Both the position numbers and the translations under genes were made by a program. A stretch of 64,000 bases of DNA from Perkinsus olseni (lineage: Eukaryota > Perkinsozoa > Perkinsida > Perkinsidae), in assembly GCA_013115135.1 (NCBI GenBank), contig JABANP010000202.1, positions 23,379 to 87,378 of the forward strand. Reading direction: 5' to 3'. How positions within the stretch are numbered: position 1 is the first letter of the stretch; the number at the start of each line of letters is the position of its first letter. The notes beneath the pieces were generated by a model that was not told the DNA's origin, ran no database searches, and worked only from the letters and a program-made list of their open reading frames with translations. Shown here one piece after another: positions 56,300 through 64,000 of the stretch.

Positions 56300-59091
56300 G
56301 GGTCATCGTAGTTATCGAGGTGACGGTTCTGATGGTTCTGTAATGGCTATCAGATAGGCCATTGCTTCCACGTTATGCAGTCTCCTCATTCGACCGAAGT
56401 CGGAGTAGTCGAGTTTTCACTATATCAACACATTTGACACCATCAACCTCCTAAAAGTCAACAATAGCACTCGAAGCCTTCGAGTCGAAGGTCATCTTTC
56501 TGGCGTAGGCCGCGCTAAACCGCTGTGCTCGCCAGTGGTAAATCACCATGAAGCTTGGAACTTCTAGTTCCTCCTTAGGCTCTCATGTTCGCGTCCGCAT
56601 CGCGAACAAAGACTACTTCTGCTATTAGAGTTTTTTTTCTCGCTAGCAAAAGAGTTTTTTCCTCCCAAAAAAGGGTGGAGTTCAGCGCTTTCAATAACAG
56701 TGATCACGCACGTCTGGGCTCAGGTGCAACGGCGTTGAGTTCTTAACCATGCCCTGCCAGGGCATCCCTGGACTGTTGTGCTCGACATGTGACATGTCAG
56801 CGGAAGCAGACAATCGCATTTCATTACAATGAGTAACCGCCCCGCCGATGTCATCTTCGCCTCAACCAGCGACCAGTTCTGCTCGATAACGGAGTTTTTA
56901 GTGTAGTTGCTAGTTGGGAGCGCACGGGAACGATTACCGCCACGGTGGCGGCGCCATCCACCGGCACTCTGAGAGCGCTGCCTTTCAGAGAGCAGTGTAA
57001 TCGGAGAGATTGACACCCTTTGGGTAGAATCACAGACATCGTCCGCTGTTCATATATAGTTCTTGGAAGGGCTCGACAAAATCTGCTAGGATTTCTCACT
57101 GAGAACTTGATTCATCCGTAGCGCATACCACTTGTGGACACACTCACACTAGTTGTTATGTAGCGCTCTCTGTCCGGACTCAGAACATCCGGACACGTAT
57201 AATCGATGGAATTTCCATGATGGAAATGGCTCCTTTCCATGATGAAAGGGACCTTTCCAAAAGGTTGCGGAACTGCGGCTTCGCTAAAGGCGAAGTAGCT
57301 GCTTTTCGGAACTCGCGAACGCATTCTGAAAACTACTAGTTGAACAGTTCATCAGAACATTGTAGTACGATGTATAGATGCGCCCTATCGGATAGGGCCT
57401 ATCCTCTTTGTCTAGGACCCTCCAGGAGAAGCTTCCTGGGGAGTAAGGGCTCACTTTAATCTCGCTCGGGGAACTGAGTTCCAGGAAAACACCGATGCTA
57501 CATCAGTTGATGTTTGAGAAGATACTGTCACATCATGCTACTCCTAGTAAATAGGCTAGCTACTCCTAGGCGTTCAATAAAAGCTATGTGTTGTACTCAC
57601 TGGTGTTGGGATGCTCTGTGCTGCATGACAATTAAATGGCGTGCGCGTCATTCTGTGGCAACTCTGAGTTCCACTCCGCGTTTATATTGATCTGTGTGAT
57701 TGTCTCTGAGCATGTTCCTGTTTCTGTATGTGTTAACTGCGTAGCTAGACGCTGAGTCGGACTCAGTGAGTCCCTAAAAGGCTGAGTATTAAGCTAGGTA
57801 AGACTTATTGGACGCCTAAAGTGATGTACTACCGTAGTACTACTACGCTCGAGCCACTTGGTCCGTCTGGCAGGGATTCCTGTGGTGTTCTCTGGGGTAT
57901 CATCTGTGTACTCTTAGATATCTATTGCTAGTCGGATAGGATCGGGTTTACACTGTGTACATCACTCCGAGTGATAACCAATGATCCTTAGTGAGGATTC
58001 CTTACTGATGACCGAGCGGTTCACGAAGTTAGGATCAATGACCATACGACATGGCATTGGTTAGCAATAACCAATGACATTGGTTATTGATACAAGAACT
58101 GGTTATTGTGTTGACTAGTATCCCGCATTTCAGAGCTGTCAGAGGCTGAGCCGAGCATCGGATGAGATGCGCCGCTTTGCTTAACCCATCCCTCCCACAC
58201 CGAGCTCAAGAACCGGTTCGATCTGCAGACCGCGCTTCGCACTTTGATGTTTCGCCCTTCGCGGCAGAAGGATCATCGGATAGTCATCAACAGTGCGTGC
58301 GCAGTCTCCAGACCCGTTTCTTCATGGGCACGCACAGCTTGTCTCCAGACCCACGTGTCTCGAGTGTGGAAATTTAATCCGATATGATACAGTATCATTG
58401 ATACTACTCGGCCGCTAGAATCTCCGAAGGGCATCATTGACGACTGACTCCCGCGCAACCCAAAATCGCCTTCTTTGTTTGAGGTGCTCTCCATATCGAG
58501 CGATGATCACGAGAAGGACCACAATTCGAAACATCTGAAGTCCGTGAACGGTATAACAAACTGAGCTATACCGTATAAATACGAACTTCATAGTAGACAT
58601 CACAGATCAGAATTGGTCGTGTCACAGGGATTGCTCGGACCCTTGTAAGCCCTCGGTCCTCCGTTGAACATAGTACATTTTTCCCGATCATCGGGACACA
58701 ATGAGTCTGATATTGAATGTATGATGAATAGCGAATCCACAAGTCATGAATCCCAATTCGATCGAATGGTAATACGAGCGTTTCATGAGATTCAGTGAAC
58801 TTGACTAGTGGGTAAAGCCATATGCAGCATTGGATACACTGAAGACCACTGAAAACAGCCGTTTTCCGAGTCTCCTACGACGCATAAAGTGAGGAGGCTA
58901 GCGAAGAGCATAATACGCATGTCCCAAAGGAGCAGGCAGGCACACTGTGCGGCACACAGTGTGTACTAAAAAAGAGACTATCTGAGACAGCCTAATGACG
59001 TCCACATCAAAGGGCCGCAAAGCCCACGACTCGTGGGCCACGAGCGATCATTCAAAATATAGGGCTGATCACTGATTAGCGCCGACACACT
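56300..59091. other. non-coding part of unit 2
   Basis: Duplicate of 48745-51526. Unit-specific palindromes occur at 57752-57766 (CTGAGTC, G, reverse complement) and 59022-59038 (GCCCACGA, C, reverse complement). Confidence 0.6.
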
Positions 59092-60771
59092 TCATTTCAA
59101 TTCGGCAATGCCAATCTTCTTCTCGCCCCAACGGAAAGAAAAATACTTCCCGAGGAGAGCCGGATGACCTATGGTCCATTCGTTGTCGGGATCCTCGTCA
59201 ACCAGCAATTTGCAGTCCTTGCTACCAGGTTTCGGCTTAGGCTCAACGTAGGCGTCGGGCGTAATAACCAAGGGCACCTCAGATCCATCCGGCCCGTCCA
59301 TAAAGAAAGTCAAGTCCGGCAGGTACTGACGATCGGTGCATGCGAAGACGTACCATCCGTCTTCACGTCTCATCTGGAATCGCTTCTTACCGCGAGTAGC
59401 GATAGAATGAGCAATGGTGACCAAGAACTTTGCGGGTACGGCGAAAATGTCGGCTCCCGTGTCCAGATAAGCATCACTCAGAACAAACTCCCTGGGATAA
59501 GCGCCTCCACCGATGTTGAAGCCGGTTAACTGCACAAAACCAGGGTGAACCACTGTCCGAATTTGGACATTGTCCATCTGCAATTTTGCCGCAATTTGCG
59601 GCAAGAAAAATAATTGGCGAAAAATAGGAAAAATGCGAAAAATGCCAAAAAATGCCTAAAATTTGAGCCTCGAGCGTACACAAGTGGACCGGGTACCTAC
59701 GAGTCATCACCTTCGCCCGTTTGCGTCATTGACAGTTATATCAACGATGGTAACAGCGCTGTACACTTGTTTACCTCGCGGCAGGCCTTGCGATGCGATT
59801 CGATGCAAATTGCCATCGATCAGACGGGCGCGCGCTAAGTTCATGCGCTGCTCGACGAGTACGATGCGGCACATATGGTTCGGAAGTTGTTTATGCGGGC
59901 CACGCGTGCTCGTGATGCCCCACGATAAGCGTAGCGTTGCCTGCTCCTTCCGTGATCACCTGCATCGCCCTAGTAGCACTCGGATCGCCTCAGTCGCCTC
60001 GACAGAGGCGACAGGAAAATTTTTCGTATTTTACGGCTATTTTGCGCATTTTGCGAGTATTTTGCACAATTTTCTTGCGGAAAATTATTTTTTTATTTTG
60101 CAGGACATTGGTGCACCCTGCACAAAACCAGTCTTCACGACCTTCACGAAACTCATGGGGCCCTTGTACAAGCTCGGGTCGTCGCCACCCAGGATGAGTT
60201 TTCCAGTTGCATGCTCAGCTGTGGTGAGGTACAGGGAGAAAACGTCAGTGCTAATGACCTTCCTCGACACCAGCTGATCGAGTAGTGTTTTGCGCCCACT
60301 CGTGGACTTCCCGCTAGATCTGAGGCCAAGACCAGCGTGCGGATCAATCTTCGACGACGGAGATTTATAATCCTTGGTCAGGCCGAAGTCAATGGAAACC
60401 TCCCCGACATCGGAGGCGAATTTGCCTGTGTGCTCGAATAAGGTCACTTTAGAGCCATCAGCAAAAGACACTTCATAGTTGGGACCTTGCGCGCACTGGT
60501 CGGGTTTGCAATCATAACATTTGTAGAGGATAGTCTCGCATCCACCAGGCACAAGAGTTTCATACCAAGGCCTCCAGATGAAGAAAGTTTCCCGAGCACC
60601 AGTGTCCACCACTGCCTTTACGTCTTGGCCGTCAACCTTCAGCTTGGCAGTGAGCCCGTAGCTCAGACCTTCAAACTCTCGCGAGATATCAACCTTAACC
60701 ACCGCGGCATCAACAGGGTTCGACACAGCAAGGGCTATCCAGAGGAGATGGACGGACATCATCGGCTTCAT
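59092..60771 (-). CDS. pepsin-like aspartic protease copy with TIR-element insertion
   Basis: The same gene as at 51527-52618, start at 60771. The N-terminal lobe (KAVVDTGARETFF) runs to KVVKTGFVQ, where a 574-bp element lies between 14-bp duplications. The C-terminal lobe resumes with LTGFNIGGGAYPREFV, AYLDTGADIFAVP and the intact C-terminus. Unspliced, the frame stops inside the element. A GT in the upstream duplication (60123/60122) and the AG closing the downstream duplication (59530) delimit 594 nt; removal would restore the frame with loss of two residues. Whether it is a gene with a new intron or a pseudogene cannot be decided here. Several substitutions relative to the other copy cluster near the insertion. 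Confidence 0.7.
59544..60117. mobile_element. 574-bp non-autonomous TIR element
   Basis: Termini GGTGAACCACTGTCC and, inverted, GGTGCACCAATGTCC (13 of 15 match). The 14-bp flanking duplication CTGCACAAAACCAG is at 59530-59543 and 60118-60131. Absent from the homologous site in unit 1, so it inserted after the duplication. Subterminal A/T-rich arms resemble those of the element at 46445. No transposase. Confidence 0.9.
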
Positions 60772-62296
60772 CAGATGAAAAGTTACTGAGGATGGAAATT
60801 CTGACCTTCGAGTTGAGGCCGAGTGCGAGGCCCTCATGGGCGTCGTCGAAGGGGAGACACGCAAGGCTCACCAATCTCATGCTGGCCCAGCATTGCTGGG
60901 TCGGAAGGTCCCAGCCGAAACCCTGAGTGCTCCTCGGGGCTACCTCTAGTAGAGGTCCTCTACCACTGTTGAAAAGAAGAAAAAGCTCCAGTCGGGACCC
61001 CGGGGATCCAATCCCCAGGAGATGACGGTCACCACCAATTCTAATGCTCGAAAGGAGCGGAGCTACTCCTACCATTCTCTTAATCTATGAGTTTGCACTA
61101 TGAGTTATAGTCTATGAGTCATAGACTATGACTCATAGTGTCTACAGTAGCTACTTGCGAAAGGGCCCAACGAAAGGTAATACCGGGCTCGAGAGGAGTT
61201 CGGAAAAAAAAACGATCCCTTTGCGGATTTAGGATGAACGTATGTTCAATCGCATGACGGCGAACGCACGTGTTGGTCGGGACGAACGCATATACAGCGA
61301 GCTAAGGCGCACCAAGGGCAAGGCGGGCACGCAGTAGCAATGGAGGTAGTTGTCACTATATTGCAAGTTGGTTCGCGCTATGAGGCTACTAGCTTGATAG
61401 TCGGCGGGCGCCAGCAGTCGCTGTTCCAGGCGCGGCTCTGTCCAACAGAACTGACTCGAAGGGTGAACTCTCCGGCGCCATTTCAATCGCCAAGAAGCGC
61501 TCATCCTCAGCAGTATCCCGCACTCATCAAGTTCAAAGCATCAGACCCAGTAAGTCATTCATTCGCACAGTTTAGCGGCTCTGGCTCAGCTTGGTATGGA
61601 TCTCGATGTACACTCCGGCAAATACGTTCACAGCGCTCCAGGAGGTGCGTTCAGTAACACTTCACGTGCACTATGGTGATAACTGCCTCCAGGGCAGCTG
61701 CGTACCCACATTGTTCGTGGTGCCCCTTTCCCCGCTCTGCGGTCGTCCGTCCAAGCGAATACGCGCGTTCTTTGTCATGCTATTGATCACACGTTTCCAC
61801 TATAATGACATAGGGAAGACTATAGTGCACGCTAGGTAACAGCCACTAAGCACTGAACTAGGCTGTAGCTGCTACAGTAGTCTACTAAGTAGTCTACTTA
61901 GCCTATCATCGCTGCACATCTCTTCATTGCTACTTTGTATCATTAGTCTCAGACAACCGGATGCCCTAATTTTCGGCCATGCACTCGCGTGCAGGAGTAT
62001 ACGTGCTACACTAAGCTTAGTTCACTTAGCTCTAGATCACAGTATCAATTGGGTCCTCTCGAGTCCAATTTTACCTTAAACAACCACACTGTTATAGTGC
62101 ACGTTCACACCGAATTCTCAACGAGATCAGGTTACGGTTGTCTGAGACTAATAATACGCAGTAGCAGTGAGGGTAATTGTGGCGATGATAGTCTGAGAAC
62201 TGAGTAGTACTGAACCAGGCTGTAGCTGTGACATAGCGTGTAGTCGTCACTAAGTGTTGTCACTACAATGCAGAGTCTGCATTGCAGACGACTAAA

Positions 62297-62481
62297 CTGT
62301 TCGTTTCCAGGTCGGCTCACATTCGTATCCGAAGTATTTCGCGAACTGCCGTTATATGGCCCCAATCTGTGCCGTAGCGGAGGTCCCCATGCGTATAGCG
62401 CCTTATTCGCCCCTCGCTCAGGCGGAGTCCGCGCCTTGTATGAAGGTGTACGCAAGCTTTACCACAACGCTAAAGTTTAGT
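62297..62481 (+). pseudogene. secreted-protein family fragment, unit 2
   Basis: Duplicate of the relic at 54152-54336, with the same blocks and the same stop. Confidence 0.75.
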
Positions 62482-63751
62482 CTGGGGACTTGGACACTCT
62501 AGCATACGATTAAGTGGAGAAAGACACAGTTCTCTGCATTTTTCCGAGGGAAAAACATCCAGTTCGTCAGGCGGTCCTTCCTGTTTGCGGGGGCATTCGT
62601 GTTTAACAGTCGCAGGCGTGAACAGTGCCAGGCGTGAGCTGAGCCCACTGGGCTCTGCTGGCGAGTAGCACGATTAACATTTGACCATCAACGGGAGACA
62701 TAGTGGCGACTCAACGTTTCGCTCTGGAAACTGGTAGAGCGCATTCTTGGCGAGTCCCAATCATAGCAGGAACCGGTAGGTAATTTCCGGTCTGATGTCT
62801 TCCGCGCAGTACTCAGATTAAAACCCAGTCGCTGGAGACCAGTATAAACGTGCATGTCGTGTAGAATGGATACTAATCAATGTCTCTGGGAGCGCTTGCT
62901 TCTTCGTTGACGACCTATCAGGAAGATCCCCTGGGTGGAGAAGGCTTGCTTCAATCCCATTCCGGGAGCTAGGTTCAAGATAGGCTATCTTGGATAGGAA
63001 ACAATTGTGGCGACCCAATTCCTCGCCTACTAGAATCCTCCAAATTTCCGAGTCGGAAGACGCTATTGATGATTGACTGCAGTAAAACTCAGCACCTAAG
63101 TTATCGACTCGTATGATTGGAGTATTCTCCATATCGAGTGACGAAAATCACCAGAATCAAAAACACCTGAAGTCCGTGAAGGTTTACAATGTGTGATTCA
63201 CAGCGTGTAGCGGACCGAGCATCTGAGCACTGTACAAATACGAACTTCGTAGCGAGAATCACCGATGAGGATTGGTCGCGTCACAGAAACCACTTGTGTT
63301 CTTGCGGGTCCTCGATCCTCCATTTTACATAAGTGACTATTCCCCAATAAGTCTGATAGCGAATATACGAAGAATAGCGGATCAAGTAGTAATGACGCGA
63401 GCCCCTGTTGAATAGGGCCTATTTGATCAAATGACAATATGAGCGGGTAATCGAAATCAGTGCACTGGATGATTGAAATCAGTACACTTGAATAGTGGGC
63501 CAACCATGATAAGGGGAACGTTGCAATACCCACTATGATCGGCTCTATTCTGGTCTCATACGACCCATACACTGAGTTGGCTAGCAAAGAGCGAAATACG
63601 CATGCCCCTCGGGAGCAGGCAGGCACACTGAGTGCCGAAAAAGACAGACCGTTTTAGACAGTCTAATGACCGACCATCATCATGGAGCCACAAAACCCAT
63701 GAGTGATCATCCAGAATATAGGGCTGATCCCTGAATTGGCGCTGGCACACT

Positions 63752-64000
63752 TCATTTCAAATCGGCGATACCGATCTTCTTCCCATCCCAACGGAAAGAT
63801 AAATACTTCCCAAGGAGAGCCGGATGACCTATGGTCCATTCGTTATCGGGGTCCTCGTCAAATAACAAAGCACAGTCCTCGCCACCAACAAGTTTGGGCT
63901 TAGGCTCAACGTAGGCATCGGGCGTAATAACCAAGGGAACCTCAGATCCGTCCGCCCCCTTCAGGAAGAAGGTCAAGTCAGGCAGATACCGACGATCGGT
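63752..64000 (-). pseudogene. truncated aspartic protease C-terminus, unit 2
   Basis: Duplicate of 55607-55855, with small changes near the end (YLSFRWDGKKIGIADLK). It reaches the window edge, so truncation here rests on the unit-1 parallel. Confidence 0.7.

Larger units (their letters stand above)
55866..64000. repeat. tandem segmental duplication, unit 2
   Basis: Parallels unit 1. The offset is 7555 bp at its start and 8145 bp at its end because of a 588-bp insertion and small palindromic indels. The window stops at the position equivalent to 55855, the end of unit 1, so a further unit might follow. Confidence 0.95.

Overview
The window looks like nuclear DNA of a perkinsid alveolate (Perkinsus or a close relative). 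This is inference. It rests on a multi-pass membrane protein with the TIR-like module common in dinoflagellate-type genomes, a flagellar dynein-regulatory LRR protein, lineage-specific small secreted proteins, and genes packed with very short spliceosomal introns. There are no bacterial operons, rRNAs, convincing intact tRNA genes or CRISPR arrays.

Layout. 1-3.4 kb: one small secreted protein on the + strand and non-coding DNA. 3.4-17 kb (- strand): four intron-rich genes, namely an unknown protein, a HAD (Cof-type) phosphatase, an RNA-binding-type protein with a dsRBM-like segment, and a NADAR-domain protein. 17.7-30.2 kb: three intact members and one broken member of an eight-cysteine secreted family (+), mixed with a TIR-like membrane protein gene (-, 18.6-22.1 kb) and repeated non-coding blocks. 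31.6-34.9 kb (-): a WD-repeat protein of the C2A9.03-like family. 35.3-38.6 kb (+): two adenosine-deaminase-family genes, one intronless and one with eight exons. 39.5-48.7 kb (+): a secreted lineage-specific protein, a DRC5/TCTE1-like flagellar gene, and a second secreted-family copy broken by a frameshift and a 1.75-kb TIR element. 48.3 kb to the end: two copies of an approximately 7.6-8.1-kb tandem duplication. Each carries a pepsin-like aspartic protease (-) plus fragments of the secreted family and of a second protease.

The most unusual content is not a conventional gene system. (1) Frame-checked introns of only 34-61 nt fall into recurring sequence families: family B opens with or near GTATCTTAGGTTGA, family A contains GCGCGCCACGAAATTATT and occurs in both orientations, and some introns carry tRNA T-arm-like sequence. 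These look like introner elements. (2) A 574-bp TIR element with a 14-bp target duplication sits in one protease copy and not in its twin, with splice signals that could remove it in frame. (3) Several indels that distinguish the tandem copies are short inverted duplications forming near-perfect hairpins with 1-3-nt loops. The same kind of hairpin is scattered through the non-coding DNA, which suggests an ongoing palindrome-generating mutational process.

All exon joins were made by eye from reading frame and remembered family conservation. No alignment or database search was run.
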